Assembly (NCBI RefSeq): GCF_025370935.1
Contig: NC_133473.1
Coordinates: forward strand, 21,501,391 to 21,565,390
Source: Choristoneura fumiferana
Lineage: Eukaryota > Arthropoda > Insecta > Lepidoptera > Tortricidae
Reading direction: 5' to 3'
Length of the DNA stretch: 64,000 nucleotides
In this document: positions 40,369-49,016 of the stretch, in pieces
Layout of the letters: the number at the start of each line of letters is the position of its first letter
How positions within the stretch are numbered: the stretch's first letter is position 1
Notes under the pieces: model-generated
What the model saw: only the letters and a program-made list of their open reading frames with translations
What the model was told of the DNA's origin: nothing
Databases searched by the model: none
Position numbers and translations under genes: made by a program

Positions 40369-40450
40369 CTTATTCTTTCTATTAATTTATAAAATATATA
40401 AAATTTTCTTTTGTATGTTTATGCAGCATTTTTTCAGGGTTAATGTTTAT

Positions 40451-40484
40451 TTAAATTTAGTACTGATATCAGTACTAAATTTAA
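40451..40484. repeat. 34-bp perfect palindrome
   Basis: TTAAATTTAGTACTGATATC and its exact mirror complement meet without a spacer; pairing stops at both edges (T and C outside). No family partner found. Confidence 0.75.
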
Positions 40485-40489
40485 CGATC

Positions 40490-41155
40490 GTCTTAGGTAC
40501 GAATTTTGTATACTTTTTAAATGGTAAATTCTTTAATATTCGTACTAAAATTATTTGAATCTTAGTTTATATCTAAAGCTTGACTAATGGTTTTATTAAA
40601 ATACCTCTTTCACAGACACTTAAGTCGTAACCGTTTTCAAAAATAACCTTAAAAAGTGTCACCACATCTAAAATAGAACGTCATCAAATATTCAAACGGA
40701 CCTTTTCGTGTCCCGAAGGAATTCCTCATTACGTCCGAGACCCGTTTTCAACCATTTTCTTTTTAATCAATCGTAACCGGCAAAGACACGTCGCTTTTCA
40801 GCCGGGACGCAATTAAAAATTGCTTTGTACGCGGGTGGCGCGTGTGTCCCAGCCTTTACGAGATTAACGCGCGAAACCGACTGCAGGAGCTCGCCTTAAT
40901 TAAATTTTAAATTTCGAACATTCACGCTTCTGACGCGGGAAGGATTGTGACTCGCGCTCTTTTGTTTTTTTTTTAAGTGCGGAGATAACTTTAACTAGAC
41001 GCTCGTGTGTGACTAGCTTTGGTTTTTTTTTTCAGCCTTACAATGTATGGAAAAAATATCATGGCCAGTGTTTGAAACACAATCGAAGTAAGTTTCACTT
41101 TATTCCGATTAAGGATTCAGCTAGATGTTAGTGAGAAGGGTTACATACAAGGTAA
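40490..41155. other. Non-coding stretch
   Basis: 40780-40930 is CG-richer (GTACGCGGGTGGCGCGTGTG) with a HpaI-like TTAAC word, but no open frame. Nothing recognised. Confidence 0.35.
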
Positions 41156-41159
41156 CAAG

Positions 41160-41378
41160 GTAAAAATATGAAACTACCGTGAGAGAGATTTTGAATTTTT
41201 TGAATTTGAATTTTGAATAACTCACGCCTTAAATCGAGTTTTGGCTCTTCATGTTTCGGGCTAATCCGTAGCCCTTCGTCTTCGGAGCAACGCAACTCAG
41301 CGTTGCGGCAAACATGTCGAGCTAAACTCGATTTAAGACGTGAGTTATCCGGGTCATTATATTTAATATAAGGTAAAA
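41160..41378. mobile_element. F-type foldback element
   Basis: Left arm ATAACTCACGCCTTAAATCG, AGTTTTGGCTCTTCATG; right arm AACATGTCGAGCTAAACTCG, ATTTAAGACGTGAGTTAT. Between them TCGGGCTAATCCGTAGCCC and AGCAACGCAACTCAGCGTTGC, itself able to fold. TGAAACTACCGTGAG near the left edge matches the flank of the copies at 53443 and 54815. Confidence 0.65.
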
Positions 41379-41504
41379 ATATCAGAAAAATAGCAATCCT
41401 GTACCTGAGCGGACCGCTTCTAATTTCGCGTACAGTCAAGTACAAAAATGTATATTCAAACCACTCACAATATGTTACCGCGACCTTATTTCCGTAATTT
41501 CACT

Positions 41505-41662
41505 CTCCTGTGTCCCGGCGGAAGACCAGTGCTGGTTTTCAACCAGCGATATGCTGAGCCGGGACCTTTTTATAGCGGCAACACTTCTTATTGTTATATT
41601 TACTAATTATGTGTCATTGCTGTTATAAATAAATTATTTTCCTTCTTTCTTTCTTTCTTTCT
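41505..41662 (+). repeat. Z-type TTTC-tailed element
   Basis: GTCCCGGCGGAAGACCAGTG, CTGGTTTTCAACCAGCGATA, TGCTGAGCCGGGACC, ATAAATAAATTATTTTCC, then TTCTTTCTTTCTTTCTT. 5'-truncated. Confidence 0.65.
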
Positions 41663-41811
41663 TATTACGTCGGAATAGGAATCTCTGGTTAACATTACAT
41701 ATTTTTGAAGGGTTAATAGATTAGTCCATATTTTTGCACTCCGCTGTACCCCATTGTGGTTTAACTTCTTGTGAGTCGGACTGATAAACAGCAGAATCAT
41801 AGAAATAACCG

Positions 41812-42272
41812 TCATCATCCCAGCCACACGTCCCACTGCTGGGCACAGGCCTCGTCTCAGAATAAGAGGGCTTGGGCCCTGGTTCCCACGCGGCCTTAAT
41901 GCGGCACACCATTAAATTGCTTCGCAGGTTTATGCAAAAAACATCGTGGTATCTTTAAAATGTGGATCGCACATAAATTTTGACGACCGGATGGCTAAGT
42001 GGTTAGAGAACCTGACTACGAAGGAGGCCTGTGCCCAGCAGTGGGACGTATATAGGCTGGGATGATGATGTATTTATCTATATCAGTATGTCTATCCGTT
42101 GCCTAGTATCTACAGTACAAGCTTTGCTTAGTTTGGGACTAGGTCAATCGGTGTCAAGTGTCCCATGATATTTATTTATTTATTTCTTAAAACTCAGAGA
42201 TGCGACCCCGGGTTTGGGCCCACAATCCTCTGCTTGAGAGACCACATGGCAAACCACTAGGCCACCTCAGTT
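41812..42272 (-). repeat. S1 SINE interrupted by an S2 SINE
   Basis: Left piece 41812-41981 (CATCATCCCAGCCACACGTC to GATCGCACATAAATTTT), right piece 42186-42272 (CTTAAAACTCAGAGATGCGA to CTAGGCCACCTCAG). Joined they follow the S1 order from tail to tRNA-like head. The interruption is an S2 copy in the opposite direction. Confidence 0.75.
41982..42185 (+). repeat. S2 SINE carrying an S1 tail in its middle
   Basis: GACGACCGGATGGCTAAGTG and AGAACCTGACTACGAAG are followed abruptly by GAGGCCTGTGCCCAGCAGTG, GGACGTATATAGGCTGGGAT and GATGATG (about 42023-42069, an S1 3' end), then TATTTATCTATATCAGTATG and the normal S2 ending. The B-box part of S2 is lost, so the S1 tail replaced it, either by template switching or by insertion plus deletion. 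Confidence 0.7.
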
Positions 42273-42329
42273 CATAGTTGTTATGTTTTAGAAATGTTGA
42301 TGCTTTTGACTCTCAACTACGGTAGCGGT

Positions 42330-42440
42330 TGTGGTAACCACGGGGCAAAGGGTGAAGCAACTGGAGATCTATGGGGGAGGCCTTGTCCACTGTTGGACAG
42401 CAAATGCTACAGCTGATATTATGATGATGGCGATGATTAT
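42330..42440 (+). repeat. RTE-like LINE 3' end
   Basis: GTGAAGCAACTGGAGATCTA, TGGGGGAGGCCTTGTCCACT, GTTGGACAGCAAATGC, GCTGATATTATGATGATGG. Tail faces the tail of the next element. Confidence 0.55.
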
Positions 42441-42449
42441 GCGCTTTAG

Positions 42450-42765
42450 GGTCATCATCATCATCAGCCTACAGCAGTCCACTGCTGAACATAGACCTCT
42501 TCCATGGCGCGCCACAGCACTCTGTCTTCAGCCCCTCGCATCCACCCGCCGCCAGCGACCCTCTTAATGTCGTCCATCCACCGTGCCTCAGGACGCCCTA
42601 TATACACTACGTTTTCCCGTCCATGGTCTCTATTCGAGGACTCGTCTGCTCCACCGTTCATCGGTCCTGCGACAGACGTGGCCAGCCCAAAGTCACTTCA
42701 GCGAACTATTCTTTCAGCAACGTCGGTGACTTTCCTTCTTTGTCGGATAATGTGATTTCGTATTT
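42450..42765 (-). pseudogene. RTE-like reverse transcriptase C-terminal fragment
   Basis: The minus-strand translation contains GRPEARWMDDIKRVAGGGWM followed by AEDRVLWRAMEEVYVQQW, the conserved C-terminus of RTE-like LINE reverse transcriptases, preceded by HIIRQRRKVTDVAERIV. Part is open for 65 codons, but frame changes and the lack of everything upstream show a 5'-truncated dead copy. The tail is (CATCAT) at 42453. Confidence 0.65.
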
Positions 42766-42769
42766 TGTC

Positions 42770-43148
42770 CTTCAAAGACCCCTAGCATAGCTATCCCCAT
42801 AGCTCGCTAAGCGACCTTAGCCTTAGCCTTTTTGGTTAGGTAACCTTAAAAAGGACAACAAAATTTCATTTTCCGTTTGACTCCAAAACTGTCCTTTATA
42901 AATCACATTTGGCCCCAAAGGTGCAGACTAAATTAACGCAGGGATAAACACGAAACTCCAGTACAATATCTTTTCTCTCAGCACTCAGACATTGATTGCC
43001 TCCCAGACGGCGTCTGCCATACGTCGAGATAGTAACGTTACTTTGGTGTAAGAGCTGAGCTGAAGCGATTTTGCTGTCCTTTATAAAGAACACACATACG
43101 TACAGGGTAACAGTAATTGATAATGGATCGTTCGCAGTCATATTTATG
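42770..43148. other. Unassigned, partly coding-like texture not supported
   Basis: 42895-43140 has an open minus-strand frame of 81 codons with no recognisable domain. CTTAGCCTTAGCC duplication at 42816-42830. Confidence 0.3.
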
Positions 43149-43151
43149 TAT

Positions 43152-43330
43152 AACTAGCGTTTACCCGCGGCTTCGCACGCGTAAACTATTCGAGCTGGTA
43201 GTTGCAATTAAAGTTCCGGGATTTTACAAAAGTCCCCTGGAAATTCCCAAAATTTATATCGTGGTCTTCATTGAGGTTGTGTTAAGAACAACTGTCCAAA
43301 ATTTCAAGACTCTTAATCTATCTCTAAATG
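43152..43330 (-). repeat. T2-type repeat
   Basis: AACTAGCGTTTACCCGCGGC, TTCGCACGCGTAAACTATTC, AAAGTCCCCTGGAAATTCCC, TTGAGGTTGTGTTAAG and AAAATTTCAAGACTCTTAAT. It starts at the family edge CTAGCGTTTACCCG. Confidence 0.55.
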
Positions 43331-43387
43331 GTAGGGTTTGTTCTGCTCTGTTTGCCTGTATCATTTGCAGAGCACAGTCTTCTTTTT

Positions 43388-43433
43388 AGCTTGGGCCAAA
43401 GGTCACACGCGGGCTCAGTGTGGATTGGAAACT
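43388..43433 (-). repeat. S1 SINE fragment
   Basis: TAGCTTGGGCCAAAGGTCAC, GCGGGCTCAGTGTGGATTGG. Fewer than 50 bases. Confidence 0.45.
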
Positions 43434-43434
43434 T

Positions 43435-43750
43435 TTTTTTAGACGTCCTGTTACTTCTCCTAAATAACTTGTCAACTGTAACAGAATGGATATTTCCATA
43501 TTTTTACCATGACAAAAAAATGTGCCCACGGAAATCAAACGGAATAAACGTTCGAATTTTCCTTTCCGCTTTACACTTGTACCATGATGTAACGTCGTAG
43601 CTTTAAAAAATACTAAGGCTTTGAAGAAAGACTTTTTCAAGATCCAGTGCGTACACAGACATACTCTTAGGACGTTTCAATGTACTACGTAAGTCAATTC
43701 TATGATTCTGCACCTATTGTTCTCGTTAACAAAATAACTTACAAAAAAAA
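43435..43750. other. Non-coding stretch
   Basis: No recognisable content. Confidence 0.35.
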
Positions 43751-43890
43751 AACTAAATTATAATTATCGAAAATACAAACTGAATTATGGATGCACAGAA
43801 AAACCAGAAAAATAAGACCAGCGCTGGGAATCGAACCCAGGTCCCGTGTATTCCGTGCTATACCGCTACACCATCGCTGCATTTGCTTCA

Positions 43891-44170
43891 GCAGGTGGTA
43901 GGACCTTGTGCAAGGTCCGCCCGGATTGCTACCACCATCTTGCTCGCTAATCCTGCCGTGAAGCAGCAGTGTTTGCACTGTTGTGTATCGGCGTGGAGAG
44001 TAAGACAGCCGGTGAAATTACTGGCACTTGAGGTATCCCATCTTAGGCCTCTAGGTTGGCAACGCATCTACAATCCCCCTGGTGTTGCAGATGTCTATGG
44101 GCGGTGGTGATCTCTTACCATCAGGAGACCCACTTGCCCGTTTGCCATCCAGTCGAATAAAAAATAAAAA
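43891..44170 (+). repeat. R3 repeat, full length, nested
   Basis: GCAGGTGGTAGGACCTTGTG at the intact 5' edge, AGTAAGACAGCCGGTGAAAT, TCTTAGGCCTCTAGGTTGGC, CCATCCAGTCGAATAAAAAA at the end. The plus-strand reference copy. The first 30 bases form a stem GGACCTTG-TG-CAAGGTCC. Confidence 0.8.
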
Positions 44171-44242
44171 TAAAAGTTTGTATTTTCGATAAGGGTTTTA
44201 CGGAATGACCGTAAAAGTAACAAAAATTTGGAGTTGAAATAA

Positions 44243-44377
44243 ATAAGAATAGAATAGAAAGAATAGAAGACATTTATTCACATTCACAAAGACACACAAA
44301 TACAACAAAACTAAAAAACAACAACAGCAAACACAAATAAAACAAAACAAAAAGTAAAAAAAAGCAAAAAGTAAAAT
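44243..44377 (-). repeat. LINE-like 3' end nested in S3
   Basis: TAAGAATAGAATAGAAAGAA, TAGAAGACATTTATTCACAT, then an A/C-rich run to AAAAGTAAAATAA. Minus-strand reading gives an AATAAATGTCTTCTATTC ending typical of a retroelement tail. AAATAA occurs at both borders as a possible target duplication. Confidence 0.55.
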
Positions 44378-44434
44378 AATACAAAAAGACTCCAAAAATC
44401 AATCTTAAATAATTATTATTGCTCTGTGTTAGGT

Positions 44435-44575
44435 TTTAGGATTCCGTGCCCAAATGGAACCCTATTACTTTCGCTCCGTTCTCCGTCTGTCTGTCTGACA
44501 CAGATCTGTATCTCGAAAATCGTAATAGACAGTTGAAATTTACACATATAAGTGTAATGTGTATTTTTACTATCC
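44435..44575. repeat. GGGTTCCGTA-type element, one end
   Basis: AGGATTCCGTGCCCAAATGG, AACCCTATTACTTTCGCTCC, CTCCGTCTGTCTGTCTGACA, CGTAATAGACAGTTGAAATT. Truncated on the right. Confidence 0.55.
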
Positions 44576-45160
44576 ATGTAATACAATTAATACAAATTTA
44601 ATTCACACAAGTTACATTAAATCATTAAATATTAGTATATTAATTAAATTAAATTAAACAAAACAATGCAAAATCAAAAAATCTAAACGCAATCTAAATT
44701 TAACTTAATTAAAATTAAGAAGTTACAGTTTTAACAGCCGGGACCTATGACAGTCGGTACTGGGCACTTTTGAGCTGATCACAATTAGAATGAGCCCCGA
44801 CAGTTATTGTTTTTTTTTTAAAGAATGGCAGACCACAGAAACTTTTTTTTCTAACTGGCCAGAAAGAGTCGAAAATCAAAATACATGGCTGAGCAAATTC
44901 CGCTAACGCTGGCTGAATACACACTCGTGTTGCACGTGCGACTTTTCTAAAGCCTGGCTGAATAGCCGCGAGGCATGAGCACGCATCTAAAAAAAAACTA
45001 CTCCTTTTTAAACACTTGGCTACGTGTAACGAATACGTTTTTGAAAGGAGTTCTTTTTGAAATTTTGTTTTTTCCTCGCGTTGCTAAAAGTACTGTATCC
45101 TAACATATTGCCAGAGTGGTCTTTAAAGACCATACACTTTTATCATTTATTAGGAAAAGT
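44576..45160. other. AT-rich non-coding stretch
   Basis: Simple TTAAATTAAATTAAA sequence at 44640-44720; GGCTGAATAGCCGCGAG and GGCTGAATACACAC near 44900-44975 are short duplications. No gene. Confidence 0.35.
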
Positions 45161-45164
45161 TTTA

Positions 45165-45310
45165 TTAAAAATTATAATTTTAATACAAGCTTATTTTAGC
45201 TAACTGTAATTGCATTGTCGTCTTACTTACATGTATATCAAATTTCGACGGCTGGAAGTGGGTCGAAATTAACTTACAAGATCCTAGCAACAACAAAACA
45301 GAGCAAGCTA
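45165..45310. repeat. N-type repeat, lone arm
   Basis: AATTTTAATACAAGCTTATT, TTAGCTAACTGTAATTGCAT, TGTCGTCTTACTTACATGTA, TATCAAATTTCGACGGCTGG. Same direction as 29765-29940. Confidence 0.5.
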
Positions 45311-45848
45311 AATAAAAACTTATAATAATTATGATCGCTTTCGAAAACATTTATTTTATCCTCGTAAGACCCAACGTCCTAAATTTTGGGCTTATGTGAA
45401 ACTTCATTAATCGAAATTATTTTCGTATTTTCATCATGAATCGGTTTAGCGATTTAAAAAAATCACATTCATAGATTTATTTTTTTACTTTTATCTTTTG
45501 TGGCCTTTGACAAGGACAATCAGTTCGACTGTACTACCTACAATACTACATAGTATAATAGTGTGCCATGCGATTGTTTTTGTCGTTATCTAACGAGGGA
45601 GAAACAGTCCTTCCTTCCTGCCTTTGTGTCGGTATTAGGACAATGATAAAGGTGTGAATCGGTGCGATCTAGAACGTGTTGTATCACGAAAAACTCCGCG
45701 CCGTATGAAGTTCTGGGAGCATCCTGTATTTTATATCACTGTATAAGGATGTGTACACAGTGGGCTTAGTTTATGACATTTTTATCCTAAATCTAAAATT
45801 ACTGTTTTGTTTTGTAACCACCGATTGCTGACTGATTTTTAGGAAACA
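45311..45848. other. Non-coding stretch
   Basis: No family or frame recognised. Confidence 0.35.
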
Positions 45849-45849
45849 T

Positions 45850-46680
45850 GATATACTAATAGAAATAAATATAATATACAACTTATATACAAGGTGTTAA
45901 TTAAATAACTGAAAACCAGAATTAAGATTGGTTTTTGGAATCTTTTTGTATTTTTTATTTCAATTCCAAATTTTTACTTTTACGGTCATCCCGTAAAACC
46001 TAAATTGAAAATACAAACTGAAATATAGATGCACAGAAAAACTAGAAAAATAAGACCATCACTGGGAATCGAACCCAGATATTCCGTACCGCGTGCTATA
46101 ACGCTACACCACTGATGGTACGGAATACCGAGGACCTGGGTTCGATTCCCAGTGATGGTCTTATTTTTCTGGTTTTTCTGTGCATCTATATTTCAGTTTG
46201 TATTTTCAATTTTGAAAACCAGAAAGCAGTTTGCTCAGAATCGAGAGTAGAATCGATAACACTATGTTTTAAATATGGTTATATTTGTGTTTTTAAAACC
46301 CTTTTTATTGTGCCCAGTCTAAAAGTTACGACTGCAACAGGCACCAATTAAATATTAGTGAGGTTCCATACTATTTCGATATTTTAATACTGGCCGGTTT
46401 GCTGCCACTGTGTGATTTCCTTCTAAAAACTTCAAAGCGCAACTGATAAATACAAATCATGAGTGTAGGTAGAGTTAGAAATGAAGTAGAATTACTGGCT
46501 TAGCAAAACACACGAATATCTTTTAAAATAATGAAGATATTCAAAAATAAATGCAATCAACTAACTTAAAATGAATAAATATTTTTGGGGTGTCTGAGGT
46601 TTTCAGTTATTTAATTAACCCTTGTATATAAGTTGTATATTATATTTATTCAATATATTTATTTCTATTAGTATACATGT
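45850..46680. mobile_element. P-type TIR element, complete, interrupted by S3 SINE
   Basis: The ends 45852-45922 and 46600-46678 are inverted repeats of about 75 bp: ATATACTAATAGAAATAAAT at the left edge, and TTAATTAAATAACTGAAAAC inside it, with partners at the right. The right end has a 9-10-base extra AT segment. The interior holds AAACTTCAAAGCGCAACTGA and GAGTAGAATCGATAACACTA, shared with 20830-21165 and 26640-26950. No transposase frame; non-autonomous DNA element. Confidence 0.6.
45926..46212 (-). mobile_element. S3 foldback tRNA-SINE with 12-bp target duplication
   Basis: TGAAAACCAGAA flanks the unit on both sides (ending about 45924, starting about 46213). On the minus strand the 3' end is GGAATTGAAATAAAAAATAC, AAAAAGATTCC and AACCAATCTTAA. 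A tRNA-like head GTGGTGTAGCGTTATAGCAC and a B box GGTTCGATTCCCA are present. The 5' half is an inverted copy of the body: 46003-46078 pairs with 46136-46211 at 75 of 76 positions. This is a pol III-type retroposon with a built-in hairpin. Confidence 0.7.
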
Positions 46681-46794
46681 GCTATGATAAAAATTGGCCA
46701 GCGAGAAATAGAAAAAATGACTTTATACTACACCTAAGTATTATTTGATATACTTACAGTCCGCATGCGAGCTACGAGGAACCTATCGAAAGAT

Positions 46795-46852
46795 GAAAAA
46801 AGATCAACCAAATTGACAACCTCCTCCTTTTTTGAAGTCGGTTAAATAATTT
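46795..46852. repeat. K-type repeat, short copy
   Basis: AGATCAACCAAATTGACAAC, CTCCTCCTTTTTTGAAGTCG, GTTAAATAAT. Reverse of 37510-37560. Confidence 0.5.
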
Positions 46853-47129
46853 CGAAAAGAAGATTGATCTTGAACAACATTATTCTGAGTAAAACTTCGC
46901 GCTTTAGACACGATATCTAAAAATTAGGAGTTGTGTGTGAAAAGAGTGATCATGGTAAGATAAGGGATCAGCAGTAAAACTTCAGGACGATATTGTTGGG
47001 AAACTCACGTGGTATTTTCCTCTTGCCTTCCACTCTGCTGTGCTGGAGTTCGAAGTTCGTAGTTTGCAATAGAACGCCTATTCTCACATTAAATTCTTTA
47101 GTCATTTTTAACCGCTAACGGCGTCTCTC

Positions 47130-47470
47130 AGTATCTGTGCGTGCACCCGTCTAATTACCATGTCACTTTTTCCCTTGCAAAAACGACACGGTAATCAGAC
47201 TGGATACAGTCGAGTTCTAAGATATTCTTTCATACTTTAGTAGCTTCCCACTGTATGCCATCTGGCAATTTTATACAAAATTTCAAACATGAAATGACAG
47301 CGGCAAGGTACTAAAGTGTAAAGATATCTCTGACCTAGACTGTACAGAGATCTGAAAAAAAAAACGGCGACCATTCTCATTTATCTGCGCAGTCTAATTA
47401 CCGTGTCACTGTTGCGGAAAAAAGTAGATGGTAATTAGACTAATGCACAAATGAATGAGAATGGTTGCTA
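47130..47470. repeat. Cluster of three hairpins
   Basis: H1 47150-47187: GTCTAATTACCATGTC with GACACGGTAATCAGAC. H2 47207-47345: AGTCGAGTTCTAAGATATTC and TTTCATACTTTAGTA with TACTAAAGTGTAAAGATATC and TGACCTAGACT. H3 47373-47467: CCATTCTCATTTATCTGCGC, AGTCTAATTACC with GGTAATTAGACTAATGCACA, AATGAGAATGG. H1 and H3 share the GTCTAATTACCRTGTCACT block, so they are related copies. Confidence 0.55.
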
Positions 47471-48295
47471 TACGACTCTAAACTTACAATGAAAAAGCGT
47501 TGAATAAAAGCCAAACTTTGACAGACTCATGATTTTTCATCAATCGAATTCAAACCCGTAGGGAAAGAAGATCTTTTAACAAAATGCCAATTTTATTCAG
47601 CGCAATCGTTCAGTACGACTGCCCCCTAAGGGCCGAAAGTTGTCGAACTTCGCCGAAGTTTGCCGAACAATAAATCAATGGCGCAATCGCTGATCGGCTG
47701 AAGTTACTAATCACTCGATGGGACACAAGTTTTAAGGGGGGTTTTGTTTGTAGACAGGCACCTGGGTGCGATGAAACAATTGGAAATGTTCGCTAATGAA
47801 TCGCTAGACGGCTGGATACACAGATATAACGATGGGTCCTATGTATAAGGGCCCAAGTGTTTTTTTTCAATTTTGGGTTTTGTGCGTTATAAAAAACATT
47901 GTTATTTAATTATTTTTCAAGTTATCATTGAAGTAAAATGGCCGAACTAGATGCTATTTTAACGTGAAAGGGCCAAACGTACGTTTAATACTTTTACGCG
48001 GTAAATCCCGGGCGGTTTTTTTAAATCTATGGGCATAACTGCCATTTAGGTACTTGTACGTCAAGCAGAACTCCGCTACCCTGATGCTTCATAGTATCTT
48101 GGGTAACGTATTTTTTACCAAAGATTTTAAAGTTGAACACGTATATGAGCCAAAGTACCACATAGATCTTTTTACTGTCTTTTTGAACAAAAGTTTATTT
48201 CCCGGAAATTCACGTATATTTATTCTTTGTGGTTGAAGAACAGAGTACTATTAGCTAGTGTGCCAAATTTTAGAAGTCTCGGATACACCATCTCT
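47471..48295. other. Non-coding stretch
   Basis: GTCGAACTTCGCCGAAGTTTG near 47641 is a short local inverted repeat. 48054-48236 has a 60-codon frame without features. Nothing else recognised. Confidence 0.35.
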
Positions 48296-48419
48296 GAGTT
48301 ACGACAGTTTTTGACTTTGAAAGCCCGTCCTGTAAAGTAAGGATTTTACACTTAAGCCCTTGTACGTAGGACCCATCGATAACTGTATAGACGACCCGGA
48401 GAAATTATTTATATTTTTT

Positions 48420-48640
48420 TTAAGTAGCCTGTATAGTTTCCCACTGCTGGGCAAAAGCCTCCCCTCTTGACCTCCACAACTCTCGTTCTGACGCAATGTC
48501 AGGCCAGTGCCTCGATGTCGCTGGCCGTTCTCCGGCACCCACCAAGTAACTGTGCGAGCCCACCTTTGTGGGTGCATGCGACAGACGTGTCCAGCCCAGT
48601 CCCATTTTAGCTTAGCAGTCTTTTTCCCAACGTCGGTTAT
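48420..48640 (-). pseudogene. RTE-like reverse transcriptase C-terminal fragment, second family
   Basis: The minus-strand translation has ASERELWRSRGEAFAQQWET followed by a stop, the end of a LINE reverse transcriptase. The neighbouring frame carries GHVCRMHPQRWARTVTWWVP, so the two are separated by a frameshift. Family differs from 42450-42765 (EAFAQQW in place of EVYVQQW). Everything upstream is missing. Confidence 0.6.
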
Positions 48641-48682
48641 GCGTAATTATAATAATAATATTAAAATATTATTGTGATTAGG

Positions 48683-48860
48683 ATATAGGTTAAGGTATAA
48701 CATAGGCGACAAGCTAGCAACCTGTTACTATTGTACCTTTTTTTTGACAAACTTTAAACCTAAAATTGCTAAAAGTGGCTCCGAAGCGGTAACGTTTCGT
48801 GTGCTCTGCCTACCCTATTTGGGAATACAGGCGTGACGTTTGTTTGTGTGTATATTAAAT
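48683..48860. repeat. V-type LINE-like 3' end, opposite orientation
   Basis: AGGTTAAGGTATAACATAGG, CGACAAGCTAGCAACCTG, AAATTGCTAAAAGTGGCTCC, CGTTTCGTGTGCTCTGCCTA, GGGAATACAGGCGTGACGTT then TGTTTGTGTGT. It abuts the ATTATAATAATAATATT run next to the RT remnant, which may be its own upstream part. Confidence 0.6.
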
Positions 48861-48924
48861 TAAAACTACAAAACTAAGCGGTTCAAATCAACAAATATTA
48901 AGGGAAGTGGTTGGTGGCTCCCAT

Positions 48925-49016
48925 GAGGGATAAGTCCGCCTTTGTATTTAGCATTTCTTTTGTGTAACCATTTTGTATTTCCTTTTTGTGCAATAAAGAG
49001 TATAAACAAACAAACA
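48925..49016 (+). repeat. LINE-like 3' end with (AAAC)n tail
   Basis: GAGGGATAAGTCCGCCTTTG, CATTTTGTATTTCCTTTTTG, TGCAATAAAGAGTATAAACA. Same family as 1580-1730. Confidence 0.6.

Larger units (their letters stand above)
43752..44407 (+). mobile_element. S3 foldback tRNA-SINE with two nested insertions
   Basis: Left: the inverted tRNA-like head and body (43758-43880; minus-strand GATGGTGTAGCGGTATAGCA, GGACCTGGGTTCGATTCCCA). Right: the family 3' part in plus direction, AGTTTGTATTTTCGATAAGG, GTTTTACGGAATGACCGTAA, then after an insertion ATACAAAAAGACTCCAAAAA and TCAATCTTAA (to 44407). The copy at 45926-46212 has the same ending. Between the halves sits an R3 repeat, and a second insertion lies at 44243-44377. 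Confidence 0.65.

Noticed and set aside
46050..46150. Possible tRNA genes on both strands (B boxes GGTTCGATTCCC)
   Set aside because: No cloverleaf with paired acceptor and anticodon arms; sequence continues into a SINE body and tail, and the arms mirror each other.
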